A stretch of DNA of 64,000 nucleotides from Rhodobacter sp. NTK016B (lineage in GTDB: Bacteria; Pseudomonadota; Alphaproteobacteria; Rhodobacterales; Rhodobacteraceae): assembly GCF_017303295.1 (NCBI RefSeq), contig NZ_JAFKOK010000014.1, forward strand, positions 100,134-164,133, in the 5' to 3' direction. Below are positions 1 through 9,482 of this stretch, one piece after another. The translations under genes and the position numbers were made by a program. The notes beneath the pieces were generated by a model, which did no database searches, was not told the DNA's origin, and saw only the letters and a list, made by a program, of their open reading frames with translations. Numbering within the stretch: position 1 is the stretch's first letter; each line of letters starts with the position of its first letter.

Positions 1-196
1 TCAGCACCCGGCGCCAGAGCGCGGGTTCGTTGGTCAGGAACGTGTGCAGAAAGGGCAGCCGGAACTCGGCCATCTTGGCCCGGTAAAGCCGTTCGGGATT
101 GGCGCTGAGAATGTCGCGCCGAAACGCCCGCAGATAGCGCCAGAAGGCAAACCGCCCGTCGCGCGAGGCGGGTTTGGGCGGCAGGATCGGGCTCAC
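1..196 (-). CDS. Cytochrome P450, N-terminal fragment (continues off the left edge)
   Basis: About 65 codons are readable before the window ends. The frame begins with GTG at 196, overlapping the stop of the upstream gene, so the two are translationally coupled. The visible residues include WRYLRAFRRDILSAN and LYRAKMAEFRLPF, which match my memory of the start of proteobacterial fatty-acid-type P450s. In that group a short proline-rich leader precedes helix A. The heme-binding Cys loop and the I-helix lie outside the window, so identity rests on this N-terminal resemblance only. If it is correct, the enzyme is a soluble heme monooxygenase of unknown substrate that needs a ferredoxin or similar donor. 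Confidence 0.55.
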   Translation of the reverse strand, partial: MSPILPPKPASRDGRFAFWRYLRAFRRDILSANPERLYRAKMAEFRLPFLHTFLTNEPALWRRVL

Positions 197-1410
197 ATCA
201 CGCTCCGATGCGGCGAATAGACCCGCCGTTCGACCTGCGGCGAGGCCATGCGCCCGCGGTATCGGTCGGCCAGCAACAAAGGACCGGCGGTGATCTGGAA
301 ATAATCGTAATCACGCGGACGTTCGAAACAGGCGAGATACTGGATATGCAGGCGGAAGAATTGCCGCCGTATCTGCCGCCATTTCTCGGGCGAGACGGTC
401 TCGGAAAACGCCGCGCTGAAGACAAGCGGATTGACCGGGGTTTCGGGCGCCACGCCGCAAACAGCGGGCGGATCGGTCAGCCAGAAACACACGCCGTCGC
501 CCCTTGCCGTGACATCGACCCATGTCACGGACTCGCTTTGCGCCAGCTGATTGAGATCGGCGCGCAGCCGCGTGGCCTCGGGCAGGAACCCCTGCATCGG
601 GATCGCCTGCCCCAATGTCAGCAGCGCCAGCCGCGCACCGTCCTCGGGCAAGCCCCTCCGCTCGACCGCCGCCGCCAGCGTCACCGCCAGCGCCGCGCCC
701 GAGGAATGGCCGACGATCAGCACCTCATCATTGCCGTCGCGCAGGGCCGCCGAGACCTCGTCCGCGAAAGCCTCGAGCCGTTCGGACAGATCCGCGCCAT
801 AGCCGCCGCGATGCGCCGCCACCTGCGCGAAATCATAGAGCATGTAATAGGCAAAGAACTTGGTATCGAGCCTGCGAAACCCGATCAGGATCGCCGCCAT
901 GGCGCCCGCACCCAGAGCGACCCCCACCAGATGCCCCACCCATCCGCCGATCAGCGCGTGGGCAGCCCACCACACCGCGCCAAAGCCCAGCAGGGCCACC
1001 AGCATCTGCGCGCTCAGCATTCCCACGGGCCACGCACCCGTCAGCATCGGGCCGGGCCGCAACCGGATCATCGCCTTCAGTGCGCCGGTCGAGAAGAAGA
1101 TCCACAGCGTCCGCACCATCAGCAGATAGGTGGCCAGAATTCCGCGCCGCATCGAGGCCTGCACAAGGTCCGACCAGACCAGCACGCGCACACGCGCCTC
1201 GGTCTCGGCCCCGTCGATCCGGGTGCGCACTTTCCAGACGTAAAGCCCGCTGCCCGTCTCGGCTTCCATCGACAGCGAATAGCCCGAGATATCGGCCTGC
1301 GCCGCGCCTTCCTTGCGATAGAACTCGCGGTAGCGCCGGGGCGGGAACGGGTCATAGCCGGGCACGTAGAACACCCGCCGCTTGCGCACCCTTACCTGCC
1401 CGTCACCCAT
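193..1410 (-). CDS. Membrane-anchored alpha/beta-hydrolase-like protein
   Basis: A protein of 405 residues if started at ATG 1410, which follows a GAGGG ribosome site; an upstream in-frame ATG at 1434 has no such site. The middle (about 137-182) holds two strongly hydrophobic helices. The C-terminal half contains GHSSG near residues 234-238, a nucleophile elbow (GxSxG) in the context LIVGHSSGAALAV that is typical of lipase/esterase-like alpha/beta hydrolases. The N-terminal VFYVPGYDPFPP looks like the first strand and oxyanion segment. I infer a membrane-tethered serine hydrolase with its active site in the cytoplasm; the substrate is unknown. Its stop overlaps the start of the P450-like frame, so the two are probably one operon. 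Confidence 0.6.
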   Translation of the reverse strand: MGDGQVRVRKRRVFYVPGYDPFPPRRYREFYRKEGAAQADISGYSLSMEAETGSGLYVWKVRTRIDGAETEARVRVLVWSDLVQASMRRGILATYLLMVRTLWIFFSTGALKAMIRLRPGPMLTGAWPVGMLSAQMLVALLGFGAVWWAAHALIGGWVGHLVGVALGAGAMAAILIGFRRLDTKFFAYYMLYDFAQVAAHRGGYGADLSERLEAFADEVSAALRDGNDEVLIVGHSSGAALAVTLAAAVERRGLPEDGARLALLTLGQAIPMQGFLPEATRLRADLNQLAQSESVTWVDVTARGDGVCFWLTDPPAVCGVAPETPVNPLVFSAAFSETVSPEKWRQIRRQFFRLHIQYLACFERPRDYDYFQITAGPLLLADRYRGRMASPQVERRVYSPHRSVM

Positions 1411-1498
1411 GCTACCCTCACGCGTTTTCAACACGCTACGCGAAAACGAAAGGCGCGCAAACCCGCCCCGTCACCTTGTCGCAAAGACTCAGACGACC

Positions 1499-2245
1499 TC
1501 AGCCGATCCGCCCCAGCGCCGGGAAGATGTCGAGCAGCCAGAACGAGAAATCGGCCAGCCAGCCGGTGATCAGCGCGAGCCCGACCAGCACCAGCAACGC
1601 GCCCATCACCTTTTCGACCACGCCCATCCACGGCTTGATGCGATTCATCACGCCCATCGCGCGGGTGATGAAGATCGCGGCCAGCAGGAAGGGCAGGCCC
1701 AGCCCCACCGCATAGGCCGCCAGCAGCCCGGTGCCGCGCGCCACCGACCCTTCGGTCGCGGCCAGCGTGATGATCATGCCCAGAATAGGCCCGATGCACG
1801 GCGTCCAGCCAAAGGCAAAGGCCAGTCCCAGCATATAGGCGCCGAAGGCCGAGCCGCCCTTGCCCCCTTCGAACCGGGCTTCGCGCATCAGGAATGACAG
1901 CCGGAACAAACCGAGGAAATGCAGGCCCATCACCATGACGACGACGCCCGCGGCCATGGCGAATTCCTGTCGGTAGGCCAGAAAAAGCCGCCCCAGCGAC
2001 GAGGCGGTGAAGCCCAGAAACAGGAACACCGTGCTCAGCCCCATGACGAAGAACAAAGCCGGGATCGTCGCCGGGCTCATGCCACGGCTTTCGGTCAGGT
2101 CGCGCATCGAGATACCCGACATATAGGCCAGATAGGGCGGCACGATGGGCAGCACGCAGGGGCTGAGAAAGGACAGCAGCCCCGCCGCCAGAGCCACGAT
2201 CAGGGCGGGCAGCAAGGCTGCGTCGAACAGGTCGATCCCGAACAT
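1499..2245 (-). CDS. ccdA: CcdA-type cytochrome c biogenesis / thiol-disulfide transmembrane protein
   Basis: A 248-residue polytopic protein of the CcdA/DsbD-gamma family. It carries electrons from cytoplasmic thioredoxin across the membrane to periplasmic thiol carriers used in cytochrome c maturation. The signature half-motif LSFLSPCVLPIVPPYLAYM is near the start of helix 1 and the second GWTPCIGPILG is in helix 4; the two Pro-flanked cysteines form the redox pair. About six hydrophobic helices fit the usual CcdA length. The gene lies 162 nt downstream of rne and behind a hairpin, so it probably has its own promoter. It is distinct from the soxV paralogue at 47742. Confidence 0.88.
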   Translation of the reverse strand: MFGIDLFDAALLPALIVALAAGLLSFLSPCVLPIVPPYLAYMSGISMRDLTESRGMSPATIPALFFVMGLSTVFLFLGFTASSLGRLFLAYRQEFAMAAGVVVMVMGLHFLGLFRLSFLMREARFEGGKGGSAFGAYMLGLAFAFGWTPCIGPILGMIITLAATEGSVARGTGLLAAYAVGLGLPFLLAAIFITRAMGVMNRIKPWMGVVEKVMGALLVLVGLALITGWLADFSFWLLDIFPALGRIG

Positions 2246-2313
2246 GGCGTGGCGTCTCCCGGCTGTGTCTTGAGGGCGCGATCCGGATGCGGACCCCTGC
2301 CCCTGATAGCGAA

Positions 2314-2340
2314 GCGCCCCCCGTTCGTCACGGGGGGCGC
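2314..2340 (-). terminator. Hairpin terminator after rne
   Basis: A 9-10 bp perfect stem (GCGCCCCCC pairing with GGGGGGCGC) with a 7-nt loop lies 68 nt past the rne stop. No long U run follows on the minus strand, so termination may be incomplete and could let some transcript into ccdA. Confidence 0.5.
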
Positions 2341-2407
2341 GCTCACGTTCTTGGTATTGCGACCTCGGGTCGCGGAGGTCTTGCCCCGCGCCCAAGGCGC
2401 TCAGTGG

Positions 2408-5400
2408 TCAGCTCTTGCGCGACCACCAGCCCGCGCGGCGAGGCCGCGACGGCGCGGGTTCGGCTTCCGGTTCCGCCTCAGGGGCCGTTTCGGGCGCGGT
2501 CTCGGGCGCCGGAGCCGTCTCGGTCTGTGCACGCGTCACAGGCTGCGGCGCCTTTTCCGACGCGGGCGCGTCAAGCGGAGCCTCGGCTGCCCGGTCATCC
2601 GGGGTTTCGGCAGGCGTTTCAGCCGGGGCCTCGACCGGGATTTCGGCGGGCTGCTCGTCCGGGGCCTCGACCGGGGTGACCGGCGCGTCCTCGGGCGTCG
2701 AGGGGACCGGGGCTTCGACCGGGGTCTCCACCGGCGCTTCGCTCGGCGTCTCGCCCGGCACTTCTGTGCCCGCAGCGGCGACCGGCTCGGCAGCTTTCGC
2801 AGCTTCCTCGGCCTTGGCGGCTTTTTCGGCCTCGATCTCGGCCTTCTTGCGGCGCGGCGCGCGGCGACGTTTGGGCTTTTCGACCTCGACCTCGGTGGCG
2901 GCTTCCGCAGGCGCTTCGCTCACGGGTTCCGCAGAAGCCTCCTGCTTGGCGTCGTCCTTGGCGGCCTCGCCCTCGGCGTCCGTGCTCTTGCGACGCGACC
3001 GGCGACGCCGTGCGGGCTTGGGCTCTTCGACCGGCGTGGGTGCAGCCTCGGCGGTTTCGGCAACGGCCTCGGCCGGGGCCTGTGCGACCGGCTCGGCAGC
3101 GGGTTCGGCCTCAGGCGCGTCCTCGGACCCGTTGTCATCGTCGGATGAATCGTCGCCGTCGGAGTCACCGTCGTTGCGGTTGCCATTCGACTGGCCACCC
3201 CGCCGACGCCGACGACGGCGGCGCTTGCGCTTGCCCCCTTCGCCGTTGCCATCCTCGTTTCCGTCGCCCTTGGCCTCGGTTTCGCCGGACTCGTCGGCTT
3301 TCGCCTCGGTGGTGTCCTCGGCCTCGGCCTCGGCGTCGGTGTCGTCTTCATCCTCGACGTCGTAATCATCAAGTTCGGACATCGTCTTCGCGTCCAGCGA
3401 CACGACCGGAGTCGTCGGCGCCGTCACGATCCGCGTCGCGGTCTTGAATTTCTCGATCGAGTAATCGGGGCTGATCAACGAGGGATCCGCTTCGATCCGG
3501 ATCGCCATGCCATAGCGCAGTTCGATCTGCTGCAGATGCTCGCGCTTGGTGTTGAACAGGTAATTGACGATCCCGATCGGCGCCTTGACCAGCACCTCTT
3601 TCGAGCGGTTGCGCGTCCCTTCTTCTTCCAGCGAGCGCAGGATCTGCAGCGCCAGCGAGTTATCCGAGCGGATCAGGCCCGTACCGTGGCAATGCTGGCA
3701 GGGCTGCGTCGTCGCCTCGATCATGCCGGGGCGCAGACGCTGGCGGCTCATCTCGAGAAGGCCGAAGGCCGAGATACGGCCAACCTGAATGCGCGCGCGA
3801 TCGGTGCGCAGAGCGTCTTTCAGGCGCTTTTCCACCGCCGCGTTGTTCTTGCGCTCTTCCATGTCGATGAAGTCGATCACGATCAGACCGGCAAGGTCGC
3901 GCAGGCGCAACTGGCGGGCCACCTCGTCAGCGGCTTCGAGGTTGGTCTTCAGCGCGGTGTCTTCGATCGAGCCTTCACGCGTCGACTTGCCCGAGTTCAC
4001 GTCGATGGCGACCAGCGCTTCGGTCACACCGATGACGATGTAGCCGCCCGATTTCAGCTGAACCGTCGGGTTGAACATCTGGCCCAGATAGCTCTCGACC
4101 TGAAAGCGCGCGAAGAGCGGCAGACCCTCGCCATAGAGCTTCACGTTCTTGGCGTGGGACGGCATGATCATCTTCATGAAGTCCTTGGCGGTGCGGTAGC
4201 CCGCTTCGCCTTCGACCAGAACCTCGTCGATATCCTTGTTGTACAGATCGCGGATCGACCGCTTGATGAGGTTGCCCTCTTCGTAGATCGGCGCGGGCGC
4301 GATGGATTTCAGCGTCAGCTCGCGGATCTGCTCCCAGACGCGGAACAGGTATTCATAGTCGCGCTTGATCTCGGATTTGGTCCGGTTGGCCCCCGCCGTG
4401 CGGATGATCAGCCCCGCGCCTTCCGGCACGTCGAACTCGGACGCGATGTCCTTGAGTTTCTTGCGGTCGGCGGCGTTGGTGATCTTGCGGCTGATGCCGC
4501 CGCCCCGTGCCGTGTTGGGCATGAGCACGCAGTAACGACCGGCCAGCGACAGGTAGGTGGTCAGCGCCGCACCCTTGTTGCCGCGCTCTTCCTTGACGAC
4601 CTGGACCAGCATGATCTGCCGGACCTTGATCACTTCCTGAATCTTGTAGCGGCGCGCGCGCGAGCGGCGCGGCGGGCGCACTTCGTCGGAAACGTCCTCG
4701 TCAGCGACGGATTCGATGTCGCTGTCGTTATCGGCCGCGTGATCGGCAGCGCGATAGGGTTTCTTGTCGTCCTTGTCGTCGGCGTGATCGTGATCGTCGC
4801 CATGCGCGTCGTCCTGATCGGCCTCGGCGCTGTCGTCTTCGTCGAGCTCGACGATATCCATCGCGCCATAGGTGCGATGCTCCATGCCTTCGGAATTGGC
4901 GGCCATCGGCGCGCGCGGCGCAGGCTTGTCATCCGCGCCTTCATCCGGGCTCTCGTCCGACGCCGTTTCGGGCTGCGCTTCGGCGCGTGCCGTTTCGTCA
5001 GACTGGGCGTCTTCGGCTTTGGCCTCTTCCGGTGCGGCCTCCGCAACAGGAGCCTCTTCGGCGTCCGGCTGGGCGGTTTCGGCCTCAATCGCCGGCGCGG
5101 TCTCTTCCGAAACCTCGGGCGTGACGTCCTCGACAGCGGTCTCCGTGACGGGGGTCTCCGTGACGGCGCTATCCGCAACCGGCGCTTCGGTGGCGGCTTC
5201 GACAGGCGCGTCGACCGGCGTTTGCGGCGCTTCCGCGCCCTGCGTCTCGGTCACCGCCGCTTCGGCCGTGCTGGCCTCGTCGTCGGAATTGTCGTCGCGG
5301 GCGTCATCCTTGGCGTTCTTGCCACCCTTCTCGTTCTTGTCGCCCCGGCGGCGACGCGTGCGGCGGGTGGTTTCTTCCTCCTGATCGCGGGCCAGCGCGC

Positions 5401-5680
5401 GCTCTTCTTCCAAGAGCGCCTGACGGTCGGCGACGGGGATCTGGTAATAATCGGGGTGAATCTCGGCAAAAGCGAGGAATCCGTGCCGGTTACCGCCGTA
5501 ATCGACGAAAGCGGCCTGCAGCGAGGGTTCGACCCGCGTTACTTTGGCAAGGTAGATGTTGCCAGCCAGCTGGCGCTTGTGGATGGTTTCGAAATCGAAT
5601 TCCTCGACCTTGTTGCCATCCAGAACGACAACGCGGGTCTCTTCCGCATGTGTCGCGTCAATAAGTAGTTTCTTTCCCAT
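2408..5680 (-). CDS. rne: Ribonuclease E/G family endoribonuclease
   Basis: A 1090-residue RNase E, the central mRNA-decay and rRNA/tRNA-processing endonuclease and the degradosome scaffold. The N-terminal MGKKLLIDAT and NIYLAKVTRVEPSLQAAFV are the start of the S1/RNase H-like catalytic half. The S1 domain is split by a long acidic, Ala/Glu/Asp-rich insertion at about residues 100-335, a known alphaproteobacterial feature. Catalytic acidic residues are visible as D560 (VAIDVNSGKS) and D603 (LIVIDFIDM). The Zn-link cysteines are C661 and C664 in CQHCHGTG. The C-terminal third (about 755-1090) is disordered, with Arg-rich RNA-binding patches (around KRKRRRRRRRR) and Pro/Glu/Ala repeats that probably bind partners. 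It is longer than most RNase G proteins, so E rather than G. Confidence 0.95.
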   Translation of the reverse strand: MGKKLLIDATHAEETRVVVLDGNKVEEFDFETIHKRQLAGNIYLAKVTRVEPSLQAAFVDYGGNRHGFLAFAEIHPDYYQIPVADRQALLEEERALARDQEEETTRRTRRRRGDKNEKGGKNAKDDARDDNSDDEASTAEAAVTETQGAEAPQTPVDAPVEAATEAPVADSAVTETPVTETAVEDVTPEVSEETAPAIEAETAQPDAEEAPVAEAAPEEAKAEDAQSDETARAEAQPETASDESPDEGADDKPAPRAPMAANSEGMEHRTYGAMDIVELDEDDSAEADQDDAHGDDHDHADDKDDKKPYRAADHAADNDSDIESVADEDVSDEVRPPRRSRARRYKIQEVIKVRQIMLVQVVKEERGNKGAALTTYLSLAGRYCVLMPNTARGGGISRKITNAADRKKLKDIASEFDVPEGAGLIIRTAGANRTKSEIKRDYEYLFRVWEQIRELTLKSIAPAPIYEEGNLIKRSIRDLYNKDIDEVLVEGEAGYRTAKDFMKMIMPSHAKNVKLYGEGLPLFARFQVESYLGQMFNPTVQLKSGGYIVIGVTEALVAIDVNSGKSTREGSIEDTALKTNLEAADEVARQLRLRDLAGLIVIDFIDMEERKNNAAVEKRLKDALRTDRARIQVGRISAFGLLEMSRQRLRPGMIEATTQPCQHCHGTGLIRSDNSLALQILRSLEEEGTRNRSKEVLVKAPIGIVNYLFNTKREHLQQIELRYGMAIRIEADPSLISPDYSIEKFKTATRIVTAPTTPVVSLDAKTMSELDDYDVEDEDDTDAEAEAEDTTEAKADESGETEAKGDGNEDGNGEGGKRKRRRRRRRRGGQSNGNRNDGDSDGDDSSDDDNGSEDAPEAEPAAEPVAQAPAEAVAETAEAAPTPVEEPKPARRRRSRRKSTDAEGEAAKDDAKQEASAEPVSEAPAEAATEVEVEKPKRRRAPRRKKAEIEAEKAAKAEEAAKAAEPVAAAGTEVPGETPSEAPVETPVEAPVPSTPEDAPVTPVEAPDEQPAEIPVEAPAETPAETPDDRAAEAPLDAPASEKAPQPVTRAQTETAPAPETAPETAPEAEPEAEPAPSRPRRAGWWSRKS

Positions 5681-6142
5681 AGTCTCTCACGTGTCCCCCG
5701 CAATCCGTCACCCGGCCCCGAAGGGCCGCGCGGCAGAGAGTCGTTTGGGGAATTATGGGCAATGCCATGCGTCAGCCGACGGCGGGCGGCGCCTTCGCGC
5801 GTCCCGGTCTCAGTCAAAGCTGATGCGCCAAGTGGCATCACGGTTTCAGGCTCCGACGCATCCGGCTAGCGTTGCGTCCATGACAGGCCCTCGCGGCGGC
5901 GCCGCTCCGGGCAGTTCTACGGCCCGTGGGCCGATCCCGCCGTCTTCTCACCCGAAGGGAGAGTAAGGCTGTGAATTTCGGGCTTTGCGCCAATCGCAAA
6001 GCTGTCACAAACATAGGGGGGAACACCCGTCCTATTCAATATGGAAAATGCGCACGCGAAACGTCGGCGCAAGAAAGTTTCGAATTCTTCGAAATTCGAC
6101 GCCTTCCGGCGCCCCTTTACGCGGCTTTCGCGTCAAATGAAA
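5681..6142 (-). other. Long 5' leader and promoter region of rne
   Basis: This 462-nt gap has no convincing gene. For RNase E a long structured leader is expected because rne mRNA is autoregulated by cleavage in its 5' UTR in Escherichia coli. A GC-rich dyad (GGCCC...GGGCC) is visible at about 5714-5727, close to the start codon. I could not place a promoter with confidence. Confidence 0.3.
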
Positions 6143-6173
6143 GGGCGGGTCCCGCTGTTGCGCGAACCCGCCC
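6143..6173 (-). terminator. Rho-independent terminator after dctD-like gene
   Basis: A perfect 8-bp stem (GGGCGGGT pairing with ACCCGCCC) with a 15-nt loop. On the minus strand it is followed by TTTCATTTG. It lies 18 nt beyond the stop of the response regulator and insulates it from rne. Confidence 0.75.
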
Positions 6174-6190
6174 TGCCCTTTGGCTGAATG

Positions 6191-7570
6191 TCAGACGTAA
6201 TCCGTCCGGCTCAACCCGTATTTCGCCATCTTTTCGTTAAGCGTCCGGCGCGGCAGACAGAGCTCTTCCATCACCGCGACGATCGACCCCTTATGGCGCC
6301 GCATCGTGTTGTCGATCAGCGTCTTTTCAAAGGCTTCCACGTAGTCCTTCAGCGGTTTGCCCTCGGTCGTCAGCGCCCCGCCCGAGGCTTCGTTCTCGGC
6401 CATCACCAGCGACACGACCGATCCTGAGCCGCGACGGCTCTGCAGCACCGATTGCTCGGCGATCGAGATCAGCTGGCGGATATTGCCCGGCCACGGCGCC
6501 TGCAGCAGATAGGCCGCGTCCTGCGCGCTCAGATCCGGGGCGGGGCAGCCGTATTCCTCGGCGTAATCCGTGGCATAGCTCTTGAACAAGGCCAGAATAT
6601 CCTCGCCCCGCGTCCGGAGCGGCGGCAGGGTCAGCTTCATCGCGGCCAGACGGTAGTACAGATCCGGGCGCAACACGTCTTCCAGCGTGCGACCGGGTTT
6701 GTGATCGTTGCAGATCGCCACGATCCGCGTATGCGGCGGCGCGGGCTGGTCGTTGATGAAGGTCAGCAGGCGGCCCTGCAGGACCGGGCTCATCGCCTCG
6801 ATATCCTCCAGACACAGCGTGCCGCCCCGCGCTTCCTCGACCAGCGGCAGGCCGCCCGATTCCACCGGACCGAACAGACGGGCCGACAGCGCCTCGTCCT
6901 CGATCCCCGCGCAGGAGACGCTGACGAATTTGCGCCCGGCGCGCGGCCCCACGGCGTGCAGCGCATGCGCCACCAGCGTCTTGCCGGTGCCGGTTTCGCC
7001 GTCGATCAGCACGTGGCCATCGGCCTGCCCGTAATCGAGAATATCCTCGCGCAGGCGCACCATCTCGTTCGAGCCACCGACAAGCCGGTGCATAATCGCC
7101 CCACCATCGGCCAGCTCGTGACGCAGCGCCCGGCTTTCCAGCGCCATCGCGCGCGCTTTCAGCGCCGCGCGGGCCAGATCGGCCATCCGCTCGGGGTCGA
7201 AGGGCTTCTCAAGGAAATCATAGGCGCCCAGTCGCATCGCCTCGACCGCCATCGGCACGTCGCCATGGCCGGTGATCAGGATCACGGGCAGCGAGGCATC
7301 CATCCCCATCAAACGCTTCAGCAAGGCCATGCCGTCCATGCCGGGCATGCGGATATCCGTCACGACGATACCGGGGAAATCCACGCCGATCTGCGCCAGC
7401 GCCTCTTCCGCGCCGGCATAGGTTTCGGGCTCGAAGCCCGACAGCGACAGCCATTGGCTGATCGAGGCGCGCATGTCCTGCTCGTCATCGATCACGATCA
7501 CCCGCGTCGGGGTTCTGGGTGCCGAAGTCGTGGCCTTTTCGGCCGGTGCAGCGGTGTTGCCCGCATTCAT
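6191..7570 (-). CDS. dctD: DctD/NtrC-type response regulator lacking the GAFTGA loop
   Basis: A 459-residue three-domain response regulator. The receiver domain (about 22-140) has acidic pocket D28/D29 and phospho-acceptor D72 in VVTDIRMPGMDG. The AAA+ domain has Walker A GETGTGKT (191-198), a degenerate Walker B (GGTLCLEDI, about 249-257) and a clear arginine region LRPDLYYRL. A Fis-type helix-turn-helix ends the protein (NTMRRHKGSIVAVMEELCLP). Family members normally carry GAFTGA between the LFG and GGTL segments to contact sigma54. Here only about 14 residues separate them and the motif is absent. Rhodobacter NtrC is a known example of such loss, acting with sigma70. It is paired with the kinase upstream. 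The C4-dicarboxylate role is inferred from family only. Confidence 0.8.
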   Translation of the reverse strand: MNAGNTAAPAEKATTSAPRTPTRVIVIDDEQDMRASISQWLSLSGFEPETYAGAEEALAQIGVDFPGIVVTDIRMPGMDGMALLKRLMGMDASLPVILITGHGDVPMAVEAMRLGAYDFLEKPFDPERMADLARAALKARAMALESRALRHELADGGAIMHRLVGGSNEMVRLREDILDYGQADGHVLIDGETGTGKTLVAHALHAVGPRAGRKFVSVSCAGIEDEALSARLFGPVESGGLPLVEEARGGTLCLEDIEAMSPVLQGRLLTFINDQPAPPHTRIVAICNDHKPGRTLEDVLRPDLYYRLAAMKLTLPPLRTRGEDILALFKSYATDYAEEYGCPAPDLSAQDAAYLLQAPWPGNIRQLISIAEQSVLQSRRGSGSVVSLVMAENEASGGALTTEGKPLKDYVEAFEKTLIDNTMRRHKGSIVAVMEELCLPRRTLNEKMAKYGLSRTDYV

Positions 7571-7643
7571 GCAGCAATCTCCTGATCCATTCAGACGTTA
7601 ACATAAGCCGAAAACGCGGCAGGCCCAATCCCGCCGCGACACG

Positions 7644-9425
7644 CTACACAGAGGATTGTCCCACCCTGTCCTGCCCCGCCTCGGCCAGAACCGGCAAAGC
7701 GATCTCGAACGCGGCGCCGCCTTCGGGCAGGTTGCGCGCGGTCAGCCGTCCGCCATGGTCGGCCACGATACCCGAGGAAATGGCCAGCCCCAGCCCGACG
7801 CCGTCGCCCGCCCCTTTCGAAGTGTGGAAGGGTTCGAAGATCTTGTCGATATCGCGGATGCCAGTCCCGTTATCCTTGATCGTCAGCGTCACCGTATCGC
7901 CCTGCGTCAGGATCAGGTCGATCTGCGGCGCGTTGACGTTCTGCGTGGCATCGACCGCGTTGCGCATCAGGTTGATGAGCACCTGTTCAATCCGCAGCCG
8001 GTCGCCCATCACCCGCACCGGGTCCTTGGGCAGTGTGCGTACAACCAGAACCCGGCGCTCGCGCAGGCGGGGTTCCATCATCGTCAGCGCCTCGGTCACG
8101 CAGTCGCGGATGTCGATCGCGGCAAAGGCATCGCCGCCCTTGCGCGCGAAGCTTTTCAACTGACGGGTGATCGCACCCATCCGGTCGATCAGGTCGTCGA
8201 TGCGCTGGAAGCTGACCAGCGCCTCTTCGGTGCGCCGCCGCGTCATCAACAGCCGCGCGCCCGCCAGATAAGTCTTCATCGCCGCGAGCGGCTGGTTCAG
8301 CTCGTGGCTAACGGCGGCCGACATTTCGCCCAGAACCGCCAGTTTCGACGATTGCGCCAGCGTCTGCTCGGCCACGGTCAGCTCTTTTTGCACCTTCTCG
8401 CGCGCGGCGATCTCGCGCTGAAGGCGCAGGTTGAGCTGACGCAGCTCGACCGATTCCTGCTCGAACAGCGCCGATTGCGAATAGGCCCGGCGGGAAAACA
8501 GGTAGAACACCATCGCCAGAAGCAGCGCGAAGGCCATGATGATCAGCGCCAGAACGCCGTTCACCTTCTCGCGCACGCCGTCATAGGTCGTAAAGCTGAT
8601 GATCCGCCAGCCCCTGTGCTGCACCCGGGTTTCCGAGCGCAGGACGGCCTCGTTCGACAGGAAGGCATCGGGTCCGCGCCCGGCCAGATCGGCGGTATAG
8701 CGCAGCGCCCATTCGATGGCGGTCGGCGCGTCGCGCATTGCCAGCGCCTCGGCCTCGGTCCGGCCCCGCCAGCGCGGCTCGGTCGCCAGAACGATCCGCC
8801 CTTCGCTGTCGAGCACCGCCACCGCATCCGAAAATCCCGACCACGCGCGCTCGAACTTGGCCAGATCGACCTCGACCGTGACCACGCCCAGCACCTGACT
8901 GCCCGCGCGGATCGCACGGGCATAGGCAAAGCCGTAGCCGCCCGAATCACGCTGGCGGACATTGAAAATCGTGTCATTGGCACGCCGGGCTTCGATGAAC
9001 AGCGGCTCGCTCCCACGCACGCTGCCCAGCCGGTTGCGGTCGGTCGCGGCAACCACCCGCCCCGACGTATCCAGCAGCTCGATCGAGGCGGCGCCGACTT
9101 CGCTCTGCAAGCCGATCAGCAATTGCGAGATCGAGGCATAATTCGAATTCTGCAGCGCCTCGCGCAGCACAGGGTCGCGCGCCAGAAGGATCGGCACCAC
9201 CTGCGTGCGCTGCAATTCGGCTTCGATATTCCCGGCATAAAGCACCAGCCGCAACTCGGCGCGGGTGCGGGTATCGACGGTGAAACTTTCGCTCAGCCAG
9301 TCGTCCATCACCCAGACCACCGCCACCGCTACGACCAGCAGTGCCCCGATCAGGGCCTTGCCCCAGGCGGGCATCCCTGTTCTCAGGACCGATACGGATT
9401 GCGAGTGCGACGGGTCGGTGCTCAT
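7644..9425 (-). CDS. dctB: DctB-type sensor histidine kinase
   Basis: A 593-residue membrane kinase. Transmembrane helix 1 is at about 22-40 and helix 2 at about 289-310. They flank a 250-residue periplasmic double-Cache sensor with DctB-like features ([37 protein letters not shown]). A coiled-coil linker leads to the HisKA phospho-acceptor H374 in [14 protein letters not shown], the form characteristic of DctB/FixL-type kinases. The HATPase boxes follow ([26 protein letters not shown]). The gene precedes the response regulator by 73 nt and follows purQ by 57 nt. Its ligand is probably a C4-dicarboxylate or similar organic acid, but no transporter gene is adjacent. Confidence 0.85.
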   Translation of the reverse strand: MSTDPSHSQSVSVLRTGMPAWGKALIGALLVVAVAVVWVMDDWLSESFTVDTRTRAELRLVLYAGNIEAELQRTQVVPILLARDPVLREALQNSNYASISQLLIGLQSEVGAASIELLDTSGRVVAATDRNRLGSVRGSEPLFIEARRANDTIFNVRQRDSGGYGFAYARAIRAGSQVLGVVTVEVDLAKFERAWSGFSDAVAVLDSEGRIVLATEPRWRGRTEAEALAMRDAPTAIEWALRYTADLAGRGPDAFLSNEAVLRSETRVQHRGWRIISFTTYDGVREKVNGVLALIIMAFALLLAMVFYLFSRRAYSQSALFEQESVELRQLNLRLQREIAAREKVQKELTVAEQTLAQSSKLAVLGEMSAAVSHELNQPLAAMKTYLAGARLLMTRRRTEEALVSFQRIDDLIDRMGAITRQLKSFARKGGDAFAAIDIRDCVTEALTMMEPRLRERRVLVVRTLPKDPVRVMGDRLRIEQVLINLMRNAVDATQNVNAPQIDLILTQGDTVTLTIKDNGTGIRDIDKIFEPFHTSKGAGDGVGLGLAISSGIVADHGGRLTARNLPEGGAAFEIALPVLAEAGQDRVGQSSV

Positions 9426-9482
9426 GGGCGCAACTTACGCAGGTGCCGCGAGCGGCTCAAGCAACAGCGTCCGCGTCACGCC

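Noticed and set aside
2415..5668. Long plus-strand frames opposite rne, rich in Ala/Ser/Gly.
   Set aside because: They mirror the Glu/Asp/Ala-rich low-complexity insert and tail of RNase E, whose catalytic motifs are clear on the minus strand.
6191..9425. dctBD regarded as the control pair of the TRAP genes at 60.8-63.9 kb.
   Set aside because: They are 51 kb apart with no shared element that I can see. Linkage would be speculation.
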